Shown here: one piece after another, positions 1 through 11,900 of the stretch
Layout: every line of letters begins with the position of its first letter
How positions within the stretch are numbered: the stretch's first letter is position 1
Assembly (NCBI GenBank): GCA_008638375.1
Contig: CM018043.1
Coordinates: 56,810,947 to 56,874,946, forward strand
Length of the DNA stretch: 64,000 bases
Direction of reading: 5' to 3'
Source of the DNA: Nyssa sinensis
Lineage: Eukaryota > Streptophyta > Magnoliopsida > Cornales > Nyssaceae
The notes under the pieces: generated by a model
The model's database searches: none
Told to the model about the DNA's origin: nothing
What the model saw: the letters and a program-made list of their open reading frames with translations, nothing else
Translations under genes and position numbers: made by a program

Positions 1-2151
1 GGGACTCTAATGCAACTGTACTTGCTTCTCAGCACAACAGTAGATGGCACAGGACAGCATTGTCAGTTCAATTTTGCCGAAAATAACCTGATGGTGAGTA
101 AAGTTAATTTCTTCTCATTTTCACCATAAAGATAATGACCAAAACCTCTCATACATACCACTACAATCATTCTGCCTTGGTTTGTAGGGTGCACAATATC
201 TCATAATAACCAACAAGTTGAATTATTGACAACCTGCAGCTACAGTGGACATATAATCTAAAATTACTCTTGCAAATTTAAAATTCTGCTGCTTTTTGCC
301 TGCCAGTAGTCAGTAAATAAATATTCCAAGCTTAATGAACGAATACACTTAATACACATACACCTCATCACACAAAACAAAGACAAACCTCACAGTGAAC
401 ACTGTAAAAGTTCATCTCAAATTCAGAAGAAATATTCTTGAATTATTGATCAACTCCAACTCACCTAGTGCAAGATTCAAATAGAAATGATTTATATGTC
501 TGAGATTTGAATGCAGGTATTGCTCGCTACTTGGTGGCAGAATGGGTCGATTGATTATGTCCCGATGGTTACAGAAAAATGGAGTGTTCACCTGGGAAGC
601 ATCCGAGTGGAATGAACTGACACAAATGCTTCAGGAAATATTTCAAGCCAAAACTTATTCTCAAAGTTCACCAAGTGAATGTTCCGAAAATGAAGCATCA
701 AACGTGCAAGACATGACAACCTCAGTTTTTGTTGTTGTTGTTGATATTATGCTACTTGATTTGCGCACAGATATATGGAAGGAGCAGCTTAATATCCTAG
801 ACAAATACTGTGGTAAAGCAAAGTTTGCATGGATACTAAACCATGACACCTCCAACACCGTCAAGATGGAGCTCCGCAGGAAAGGGCATTTATCGATGGT
901 TAACAGACCACTCTACAAGGCAAAAATGATACAGATTTTGGAAGCTGCCATACAGGAGAGAAATCTTGAACTGCAAAAGAGAATGAACGCCTTAAGATCT
1001 ACAGAAGTTGAGGGCGATGTACACGAATGTCTTGAGATTGATCCCATTCAGTTTGATGCTGCCAGCACTGATGATTCTGATAAGTCAGAAATTGGAATTT
1101 CTAATTCTATATGTGCATTTCTCCCAGTGGAGAAGCAAAGAGAACATTTTGCTAAATCCTGTCTATCACAATATGGGGCAGTCAACAATTGCTTTCTTGA
1201 TTCTAGTCAAGTATATTTAAAAGAAGATGACCTGAGCACAAATTATCCAAGTCAAATGCATGTAAATTCAAAATTCCAGGAACAAAATTTGACTGGCAGT
1301 TATCCCAAGGATCAAGGCAGTTTATATTCAAGTAAGGCTGTAAATGAACAGAAATCTCTTGAAGGCATACGCATACTGCTGGCAGAAGATACACCAGTAC
1401 TCCAGAGAGTTGCAACCATAATGCTGGAAAAAATGGGGGCAAGAGTCATGGCTGTGGGAGACGGACTGCAGGCAGTGGATGCTCTAAAGTTCATGTTTAG
1501 TGCAAATGAGTATAGTAGGGGATCTCCTCCGAATGATGACAATGGAAGAACTCAAACAGAAATATGGGATTCCCCACCATATGACTTGATCCTAATGGAT
1601 TGTCAGGTAAGATACTTGAAGACAATGCATAAGCTTCCATTTCTTTTGTGTCTTAGCTTCTTATCAAAAAGTTGTTGGGAATGGAACAAAGAGAACAAAA
1701 TGCTTGGGTTAGGATTTTGGAAGGAATTTTTTTTCCCCACTTTCAAGAGCAGAAATCATAGGCACTCTGAAAGCAAAAAAAAAAAATTAAAAATCTAAAA
1801 TGCTTACCAAGCAGAGTTTAGGCATGATTCTTCTGATAGTGAGCACCCTACAATTTCAAAAATCAGAAATTTCACTTCATGAACTTCAGCAAACAAATTT
1901 TGCTTCTAAACTTTGCTTTCTTTATGTGAAACCAGATGCCAAAGATGGATGGCTATGAAGCAACAAAGGCAATTAGGAAATCAGAATTGGGAACCGGATC
2001 ACACGTCCCAATTGTTGCACTGACAGCTCATGCGATGTCATCAGATGAAGCCAAATGCTTGGAAGTTGGTATGGATGCTTATCTAACAAAGCCAATTGAC
2101 TGCAAGTTAATGGTGTCCACCATTCTTTCATTAACTAAGAGAGCGGCCTAG
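1..2151 (+). CDS. AHK1: AHK1-type hybrid histidine kinase, C-terminal part (5' end outside window)
   Basis: Exons 1-93, 517-1606 and 1936-2151, with GT-AG introns and all junctions in phase 0. Exon 1 encodes the end of the kinase ATPase domain ([11 protein letters not shown]). The long exon covers the linker and the start of the receiver domain ([13 protein letters not shown]). The phospho-acceptor Asp lies in LILMDCQ (codon 1598-1600), continues across the intron as MPKMDGYEA, and the receiver Lys is in YLTKPID. The visible part is about 465 residues; the AHK1 family is about 1,200. AHK1 is a plasma-membrane histidine kinase linked to osmotic and drought signalling, and this receiver takes the phosphate from the kinase His. 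One oddity: exon 517-1606 is one base too long. Codons from 517 read VLLA, then the frame must shift at about 527-530 to give [10 protein letters not shown]. Removing one base restores both frame and phase. Identity is strong from the receiver and flanking motifs. Confidence 0.93.
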
Positions 2152-2870
2152 TTTTTATGCCAAGCAGCACAACAGTATCTTTTTACATAAACAAGAGCTA
2201 ACAACCACGTTGGCTTAGGCAGAGTTTTGTACGTAAAAGAATGAATAGTAGCATAGCAGAAGAAATCGAACGGAAGCAGTATGTCAAATAGAGTAATACA
2301 CGAATTGTCTTCTTGCGCTAGCTTGGTTTTCAAATTCATGCAATTTGGAAAATGCCACCATCAATCTGAATATTAGGGATGTCAATAGATGGTAGTTGAA
2401 GTACAGGAACAAACTTGTAAAGAAGTGGGATGTTTGTGGAAACTAATATTAGAAATGTAATAAAGAAGTGCTCTGGCACCTAAGTTGCATGAACACAGAC
2501 ATGGGAGACAGATTTAAGTTGAGGTTATACAAACATGGCGACATGGTTGCACTAACACAGCTTGTCCACGTCTGACGTAAGGAGAACACTTCTTCCCAAA
2601 TTAAATGTTGAAAAATTTCCCATGTTCTTGATTAATAGTTTTTTGAACTTCCATTACCATATAGGCATTATTTTAAATAGTTTGTGTGCAATTTGGTACA
2701 GCCGATTTCACTGTTTACTCACTCTCTGTGAGAGCAAATTGATGTAAATTGAGCTTGAGGGCGTGCAATCAATTTGTACAAACTGGAATCAAATATGAAG
2801 CCTAAGCGTGAACAATAAGACATAATCTGATATTCTATATTTAAAAAACAAGAAGAGAGAGAGCGGATGA
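2152..2870. other. 3' flank of AHK1, no gene seen
   Basis: AT-rich sequence after the AHK1 stop, presumably including its 3' UTR. Short open stretches here have no recognisable protein content. I see no RNA gene or clear repeat. Confidence 0.5.
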
Positions 2871-2872
2871 AT

Positions 2873-2950
2873 ACCCACCTCCATAGCTACAGAACGAAAA
2901 GCTTTGAGAGCTTGTTCTGGTGAGCCACGAACAGCGAATGCATGAAATAA
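2873..2950 (-). pseudogene. possible PPR-protein fragment
   Basis: On the minus strand about 26 codons read FHAFAVRGSPEQALKAF and a little beyond. This resembles the second half of a pentatricopeptide repeat (G-x-P-E-x-A-L-x-x-F). There is no start codon and no continuation on either side. It may be a relic of a PPR gene or a chance match, so confidence is low. Confidence 0.3.
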
Positions 2951-3475
2951 ATCCAGTTTTTACAGTGCCTATTTTGGCTTGAAATGCATGGTGTGACCGT
3001 TCTTTGAATTTGATCATTCCAGTAGGCAGTAGCTGTGGTATAATTAACTCAATTTTATTTACCTAAATATAAATAAATAGATAAGAGATAAATCTGTTAA
3101 TCAGGTGTATATAAAAATCAGTTTTGTACTAAAAACAGAAATTATTTAATGAAATGAGATTCTATTTTTTTTAAATTTAGAAAAGAAAGAGAAAAAAATT
3201 ACAGAGAATATTTTTTTTTTTTTTCAAAACATAACAGTCTAAGAAAAAAATTTCAAAACAAAAATTAAAACTGAAAATAGAAACTTATTTTATAGTATAA
3301 GGATATACAGTAATGGAAACTAAAAAAGAACACTTACAGAATTTGCAGAAGTAGTGATCAAGACTTGTGTTTTATACAATATTCTTAAGACGAATTACGA
3401 CCCTCGCAGTGATGCTTCCGAGCTCTTGATCGTACGTCTCCCATGATACAATAATCGAGTACACGCAGTGTTAAG

Positions 3476-6400
3476 CAATGCAACTGCGTGTTTGGTGAAT
3501 CAAACTAGTGACTTGAACTCTCTCAAACTTTATGATTACTGATGCACAGAATGTAAGAAAAAATTTATAATTAAATGGTAAGTGCAGTGGTGTTTATATA
3601 GTCTTTCATGCCTGTTTGGTACAGGTATGAAGCTTCGCTTGTGTCTGTTCGTCACGAACAGACACAGTTGCGCCTAACGAAGAAAACGTTTATTTAGTCA
3701 AAATTCAAACCAAAGGTATTTAATAATTTTTTCTCCAAAAAGATATATACACAGTGGGCCAAGGCCCAAACCCGACTCGGTTCGATGTGGGGTGGGGCGG
3801 TGGCACGCGTGTGTGGTACTGCAACTGCATGTCTAGCGAATCAAACTAGTGACTTGAACTCTTTCAAACTTTATGATTACTAACGCACAAACTGTAAGAA
3901 AAATTCGAAAATTGAATGGTAAGTGTAATGATGTTTATATAGAGTCTTTCATGCCTGTTTGGTACAAGTATGAAGTTCGGTTGTGTCTGTTCGATTGTGG
4001 TGCTGCAACTACATGTCTAGCTAATCAAACTAGTGACTTGAACTCTCTCAAACTTTATGATTACTGACGCACAGACTGTAAGAAAAATTCGACGATTGAA
4101 TGGTAAGTGTAGTGTTGTTTATATAGAGTATTTGATGCCTACTTGATACAGGTATGAAGATTCGGTTGTGGTGTTGCAACTGCATGCCTAGCGAATCAAA
4201 CCAGTGACTTGATGTAACACCCCGACCAGTTTACTAGGAAAATCAGTCGTGAATTTGGGAATTTAAAATTTTGTGAAAAATTAAACTGAGATATAAAATA
4301 ATAATAATAATAACGATAATAATAATTAACTAAATAGAAAAAAATAAAAAAATAAATAAAAATAAATAAAATAACTTATATATGGCAAACGAAGCATATG
4401 GGAGAATGGAAAAAAATGAGAGACTGGTCATGAGCCCAATTCGAGTGTTTGGCTTAAGAGATAGAGAATCGATTTGATATCCCTGTTCCGAATAGGGATA
4501 CTGCGTCTCTGAATCAAGCCCTATCCGCCGTTTGGCACATGGAAATTCAGAAAAATAATGGAGCCTCATAGGACTCAATCCCTCAACCGCTCACCCTTAA
4601 ACCACCAATTTTAACAATTGAGCTATGGAACATTTGTGAAAATATTTCACGCAATAAATATATAATATATAATTGTATAATTAATTAATTTAATTAATTT
4701 AATAATAGTAAAATAACTCGATGTCCAAATTAAATAAAAGAATAGTGTAACCCAATGTTTTTGGGCATTCCGGACTCAACGGGAAAGTCCGATTTTGAAA
4801 TTAAGCCCCGAAAATTTAGACACGTGAAATGTAAAATCACCATTTTACCCCTAATGGTACCTAGGGTCAATTGAATATAAAAGGTAGTCCATTTGACTAT
4901 TTTGGATAATCCGGACTCAACGGTAGAGTCCATTTTGACAAACGAAGTACCAAAAAATATGACGCGTAAAAATATAAAACTACAAAATACCCCTAGGCTT
5001 AAAATAAATTATAGGAAAACAAATTTAGGTCTAGAAAAGTCCAAACTAATTATCTTCGACGCTTTGAACCTAACGGTGACATCCTTGTGAGGAAACTGGA
5101 ATAGAGAGGGCTCTAAATTGACTGTTGAATTATGTTATACTTTGAACAATAAAATAATAAGGTTTTGAATTGTGATTATAGGGACCCTCGTTAAGGAAGG
5201 ATTTTTGGAAATTGCTTTTAGGACTTTAGGTGAGTATTTTCATATCATGTTGAGGTGGATTTTTATTATAAATATAAATATCAAACTCTTGTATAATTTG
5301 AAAATAGATCCTTCTGTTTGAAATCGATTTGATTGACTTATTGACATTGCCATTTCCTGATAGTTTGTAAAATGCTCATGATACTATAACAGTTTTTTTC
5401 ACTAATCCTTGAACCGTTTTGATTAAAGGCTAAATATGATACTTTTAATTGAATAATTTAGATTGTCATTGATGTTATTGATTTTGGAAATGATTTTGAT
5501 GCTTTGAATAATAGAATCTTCTATGATCTGTCATTATCGAATAGATTGTGACTTTATCGAACCCTAACCATGGGGTATATGAGTGGTACTATTGAATTTG
5601 ATCTCAGTCAGCGAGGTTCTAATTTGCTGGCATTTGAACCCTAACCACGGGGTATATTGGTGGTATTTTTGAATGTGATCTCAGTCAGTGAGGTGCTAAT
5701 TTGCTGGCCATAGAAGAGTAATTTTTGATGATTTGAACTTATATGAATATTGAATGTGAACTATGATTGAACTTTGAATTACCGAATTGAGAACTATTGA
5801 ACTATGATTTTGATTATCAGACTATGAAATTTGTTATCGAACTAAGTTACCGAACCATGAGGTTGATTTTGAACTATGACTATTGAATTTGAAAACGACT
5901 TTGAACCGTAACTATGATAGAGTTACAACACTAAACTATGATGTTGATTTGATTATGACTATTGATATTGAAACGACTTTGAACCATAACTATGATTGAG
6001 TTACAATATTATACTACGATGTTGATTTGACTGTGACTATTGATATTAAAAACGACTTTGAACCATGTTTGAATTACAATACAAATTACGTTACCAACTA
6101 TGTTATTGGATCATTATTTTGACTGTGTTATGTTACCGATTTTGATTTACGACTGTGATTGAACTGAGATTTATTGCAAATGACTTTGATACTAATTTCT
6201 GATCTGTTGTACTTGATATGATGTATTTTAATTTCATATGAGTATAGACATTTCAGACTGTACTACATAGTAGTTTTGAAACCCTTGGCATGTTATGGAA
6301 GTACTCATTGGGCTTGTTGAAGCTCACCCCATTCTATTAACATTTTTCAGGTAAGGACTAGACAACTTGCTTTCAGGTGATGCAGGATAAGTGCTTAAGT

Positions 6401-7015
6401 GACGAAGCAAGTTCTTTTTTATGAGTCCTTAACCGAAGATAGATTAGATATTTTTGGGATCTTATGTATTAAGTTATGTAATATTATGCTACTCTTGACT
6501 TGGAGATTATGACCTTTGATGATGGTAGTTGAATTAACTAATTAAGTGATGTAGCTTATTTTGTGGATGATAAGAAAAAGAAAAAAAAAATTTATTCCGC
6601 TGCGTAAATGGTATTTGGAAAAGTATTGTGATCATTGAAATAGGCCTCGGTGGCCGATCACGAACCCCTAATCCGCATAAGCCGGGTTTCGGGTCGTGAC
6701 ACTTGAACTCTCTCAAACTTTATGATTACTGACGCACAGACTGTAAGAAATATTCGACGATTGAATGGAAAGTGTAGTGGTGTTTATATAGTCTTTCATG
6801 CCTGTTTGATACAGGTATGAAGCTCCAGTTGTGTCTGTTTATGGCGAACAGACACAGTCGCGCCCAATAAAAAAGGTGCCTATTCAGTCAAAATTCAAAC
6901 CAAAGGTATTTAATAATTTTTTCTCAAAAAGATATATACATAGTAGGCCAAGGCCCAAACCCAAACCTGACCCGATTCGGTGTAGGGCGGGGGCACGCGT
7001 GTGTAGTGAACCAAA
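3476..7015. repeat. four-unit imperfect tandem repeat array, split by a solo LTR
   Basis: Units start at about 3479, 3819, 4001 and 4174. Each opens with a form of 'ctgcaactgcatgtctagc' and then 'gtgacttgaactctctcaaa'. Units 1 and 4 are long (about 340 bp) and share a tail that ends near 'ggcacgcgtgtgt'; units 2 and 3 are short (about 175-180 bp). Unit 4 is cut at 4212 and resumes at 6702 after the solo LTR. Unit 1 holds a near-perfect hairpin at 3640-3666 (12-bp arms, 3-nt loop), and unit 4 keeps a degraded version near 6830-6855. No coding content; origin unknown. Confidence 0.75.
4213..6701. mobile_element. solo LTR (about 2.49 kb) of a Ty3/gypsy-type retrotransposon
   Basis: The segment starts TGTAACACCCCG and ends CGGGTCGTGACA. 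It is flanked by an identical 5-bp duplication, cttga, at 4208-4212 and 6702-6706. Removing it restores a continuous repeat unit. TG...CA ends, a 5-bp duplication and no coding sequence make it a solo LTR, left by recombination between the two LTRs of a full element. The long LTR and the terminal motifs recall plant chromovirus (Tekay/Del-like) LTRs, which is inference. It contains a degraded tandem duplication with a period of about 77 bp (5559-5710) and a low-complexity stretch rich in 'gaactatga' (5745-6110). Confidence 0.88.
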
Positions 7016-8928
7016 CATGTGCTAGGTCTTTCCCCTTTCACAAAACTTGAGTGTCCTCTAGGGCCCAAACTTTACTTCAAGGTAATTGTATATACACTCT
7101 TTAAAAGCCTTGTACCCATTTTATGTAGAACACAAATTTTTCACAAGTTACAAGTTTTTTTACAAGCTTTTGTTACCATTTCCAAATGGTGATGTTTAGA
7201 GACAATTTCTCATTCACTCTTTAATAGTTTTGAGTAATCCAATACATGATCTTAATCTCATCATGAATGATAACACATTTTTATATAAACCCACCAAAAT
7301 TAATATTTGAGACCCACTATAATTTTAGTTTAAAAATAACTAAAAAATTATTCTCAAAACCTATTATTTCTAATAAAATCACCATCAATATGCACATTAA
7401 TCCAAATCACTAAGAAGGGTGGTGAGTGAGTAGGAGCTGTCATAAATTTCGCGATCCCAATTTAACCTATCACACTTAGACACATGAGGTCATGGTCACG
7501 GAATAGATTAGTATTGTAAAAGTTAGAAATAATTGTTTAGACTTTTTTTTTTATACAATAATATAATAAGAGATAATTCATCTCACACTATTTACATAAA
7601 AAATAGACATTTGCGTTATTTGTATAAGACTTTCTGCCTGAGATAATTATTCATTTTTAACAAGTTTAATGTTTAAAAAAATATTTTTATTTATAAATAG
7701 TCCTCCTATTTTAATGTTTATGGGATAAATTTTCAACTGGGTAGATAGTGTCAAAATCGTGATCTTAGCATTTCATACTAAAGATTAAAAACCATTAATT
7801 AAAAGGTGAGAATAGGAATTGTTAAAGTTAAAAATTGTCAAAATATAGCTTCAAAAATAAAATAAAATAAAAGAGTTTCGGCTAATGTTTTTTTTTTTTT
7901 GTTTTATAATACAAGATAATTCTTTTTTTTATTAAGGTTATTCTTCACAAATCACCACTGACAATACATTTTTTATGTTAATAGTAATATTATTAAAAAA
8001 TTATAAATTATAAATACTGAAATATTATTCAAGTGATGCAAGTATCTACTTTTTATTTACACTTGGTTTGAATTCGATTTTTTTTAGTACTTTTTAACTT
8101 TTTTAATCAAATCTTAGTAAAGTAAGTTTGAGAGGTCTTCAATTCTTTTATATTATATATAATTATTTTGTAAAATGCTTTATATACATATATATATATA
8201 TATTAGATTAAGGATTAAAATAAAAAGTTATACTCACAATCACTTCAATAAATTTTACAAACATCTAAAAAATCTTAATTTAGATTCTTCAACCTATAAT
8301 TGTTGTCAACCCTTTTATAATTGATATTTAATAAATTAATAATTTTTTATGAGACCAACTTTTTTATAGTGTATAATTAATAATTTTATTACAATATTAT
8401 TTAATAATTAATACATTTTTAAAAAAATTCTCTAACACTAATTATTAAAAAAATAAAATAATTATATATATATATATATATACATACATGCTATGTATGA
8501 CATAGTAATTATATTAATTAATTCTTTAAAAATGGAGTTGAACATACTATAAGTGAAAAAATCACAGCATGAACAAAAAAATAATAATGATATTTTTAGT
8601 TTAAAATGATATTTTGATTTTTTTATATTTTAAATTAAATATCATTGGAAATAATGAAAAGTGGTGCATCTCCTATTCTTATTAATCCCAAGAGAGTTGA
8701 TTTTAATTGTAAATGAATTGGCAAGATGGTCCTTGGAATCATTGACCATGGTCGTCTCTAATTAGCTGGTACAGATGATTGCCATAGACCAGTCCGCATC
8801 AGAGCAATTCACAGAAAGTGAGAAGAAAATTGCTTTCCTGCCTTCTCCTACAAGTCCCGATCGTCTTCACTACCGCAACAGCCCAGAAGAGAAAAAGGAA
8901 GGCGACGCCAACAGGAGTAGCTTAAAAA
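7016..8928. other. AT-rich intergenic region, PAD1 promoter side
   Basis: Very AT-rich, with TA microsatellites at about 8185-8205 and 8463-8480. No supported gene. The last 150-200 bases before 8929 are less AT-rich and probably contain the PAD1 promoter and 5' UTR, but no specific element can be assigned. Confidence 0.5.
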
Positions 8929-11900
8929 ATGGCGAGGTATGATAGAGCAATAACTGTGTTCTCACCGGACGGCCATCTCTTCCAAGTCGAGTATGCTCTC
9001 GAAGCCGTACGAAAGGGTAACGCCGCCGTCGGCGTCAGAGGCACCGACACCATTGTCCTCGGTGTTGAGAAAAAGTCCACAGCTAAACTCCAAGACTCCA
9101 GGTTTCCCCTTTCCCCCTTTAATAGTTTTGGTTATTCCTCATCTAGATCACGGTTAAAATTGATATGTAGGGTTTTATAAAACTTGGATTACATCCGTGG
9201 ATGGACATCTCAAGAATATATATTTGACTTTTTGGAAACACGGTTTAATGGAAATGTGGAAATCCTTGTATTTTTTTTTTCATGGTTTTAAATTCCCATG
9301 AATATTTTTCGTACATCAGTTCCGTAGCGTTCTTAATCAATAGACGTTCTCCAGTGCTTGCAGAGTGCTAGTCCCAATTCGGATCTGTACGATCCACGTG
9401 CTTGTATTCCCATGAAGATTGAGTCATAGTGTCTTAATGGCAGTTTGATAAGCAAGTTGTTAGGGTTATGGGGAGATGTAACTAAAATCCAATAAAAACC
9501 CAACGGATGTCCCCAAGATATACAAATCCCAGAAGAAGTATATTTATGTTTTTTTGTTTCTCTCTTGTTTTGTTACTAATGCAACTATACATTTTGTGTC
9601 GTCAATATGTAATTTAAAGGAAGTCAGTGGGGGCAGTTGCTGCCAAATTTTTCAATGTTTTGATGTTGATGCGAGTATGCCAGGCATGTTCAAGTATCCG
9701 ACTTTGAGATACTGTGTATTTCCACAAGGAGTCTAACGGGGATCATGCCATCTTTTATTCTTGGGATCGGGTATAATAGACTATTGTCCATCCAGACTTG
9801 TCCAATCACCAATTATGCTATTCAATGTATTTGGGATGCATTATTGCAATGCCTTCCCCCTCCCCTTGCTTGATCGGAATCCAAGGTGTTTTGTAGAATT
9901 GATTGTACCCATACTATGTTGCTTACGTTTTACAGATCAGTTAGGAAGATTGTAAGCCTGGATGATCACATTGCATTGGCCTGTGCTGGCCTCAAAGCAG
10001 ATGCCCGCGTCCTCATAAACAGGGCACGAATTGAATGTCAAAGCCACAGGCTTACTGTTGAGGATCCAGTAACTGTGGAGTATATTACACGTTACATTGC
10101 GGGTCTTCAACAGAAGTACACACAAAGTGGTGGTGTGAGACCATTTGGTCTTTCAACTTTGATTGTGGGCTTTGACCCGTACACCGGTGTACCATCACTA
10201 TATCAGACAGATCCATCAGGTACATTTTCCGCTTGGAAAGCCAATGCAACTGGGAGAAACTCCAATTCAATGCGGGAATTTCTGGAGAAAAATTACAAAG
10301 AAACTTCTGGCCAAGAAACTGTCAAGCTTGCAATTCGTGCATTGCTCGAAGTAAGTATCTTTTGGCTCATTTCTTTGTTTGTGATTTGATAGTGTTTCCA
10401 AGTTTTTTAAATTGTTTACAATCTCTCCATTTCTGTGGATACTCCGAGGCTAGTGGCATAATTTCTTTAAAATGATTTTATACCATATCTGCATCAATAT
10501 TTCAAATTCATTATTAGGCTTTCCGCCATACCATTCACTAGTAATTCTGCTACCTTTACTACTTATTAGAAAAAGGGAAAAAAAGTCGTGCTACCTTTAC
10601 AGGATATGTTGACTTTGTCTAATATATCTGATGTGATTTATCATTTAAATTAAAAGGAGTTATTGGGCTTCTGCCTTCTGGAAATCATAGGTTTCTTTGA
10701 TGCATCAAGTATCTGATGTCCAGACTTTCTGGGGCCACTGTTCAATACCTGAAGGCCATCTACTTGAGTAGTTAAAATAATAATAACAACTATAATAATT
10801 CAGAATATATTGAAGCTCCCATTAAGGACACATGAGAGAGAGAGAGGAGTGAAATTGTCTTGGCAGATTGAATTAATATAATGCCCGAGGGGTTTCAAGT
10901 AGGTGCCAGAGCTTAATTACAAGGCTTACAAACTGAGCTCAAGATTAAACCTATTTACAGGGGCTTAATTACCTTTTTAAATCTCTTTAAGATTTTATGC
11001 CAAATGATCTATTTGACATCCAGAACTTCTGTTTCTATCGAATTCAAGTTCACCTGAACTGAAGATCCCAATTCAATGTTGATTTGCATACTGCATGCAT
11101 CCTTTTGGTGTTTAAAAACTTTCACTAAATATGTATTATCAATTTAAATATTTGGTAACGAACACGTTATGCATCTGGTGGATTCATTCTTCTCCAGGTT
11201 CCTCTATTTCTACTCTCTCTGCATCATATCCTATTATCCTTCCACACGAGCTGAATGAACAGTATGCATCCATTTGGCATCTTTATAGAGATTTAAAATG
11301 GTGATTCTTGTTATGTGTACCTGTAGAAGGCACAAAATCCCAATAGTGCTTTCTAGTGGTGGTTGTCGGTTGATCATCTTGAGAGAGCATTAAAGATAAA
11401 TAACATCTCTACAATGAAAATAGAAATGAGATTTGATGATTCTCAAGTTCAATCAGCATCTTTTGAGGAGTATAAAATGAATAAGGGACAGTATATTTCC
11501 AATTGTAATGATGTAGAGGCTTAAGGCTCTCTTGAATGTGGCTTTTTCATTTATGGATGTTGCTTCACTATAAATTAGTGACGCTACTTGACATATTGGA
11601 CATTTCAGTCAATCATAGTAGGGGTTGTTCTGAACTAAACTTCCACATAATTTTAGGCACTTGAGCACATCCATTTCATATTTTTATTTTTGCTAATTTG
11701 TAAATTACTGTGCTTTAGTCTTTTACATTTTGAGGTCATCAATTTTAAATGAATATTTGAGTAGTTATGTAATTTCCACAAATGGTGTATCTTCTTCTTG
11801 CCATTTCCATATATGACAAGTACTCGTCTTTATCCTATACTATGCAGCGACTTTAATGTGTTTTCTCAGCATTATCAATTCATTGTTCATACCACATAAT

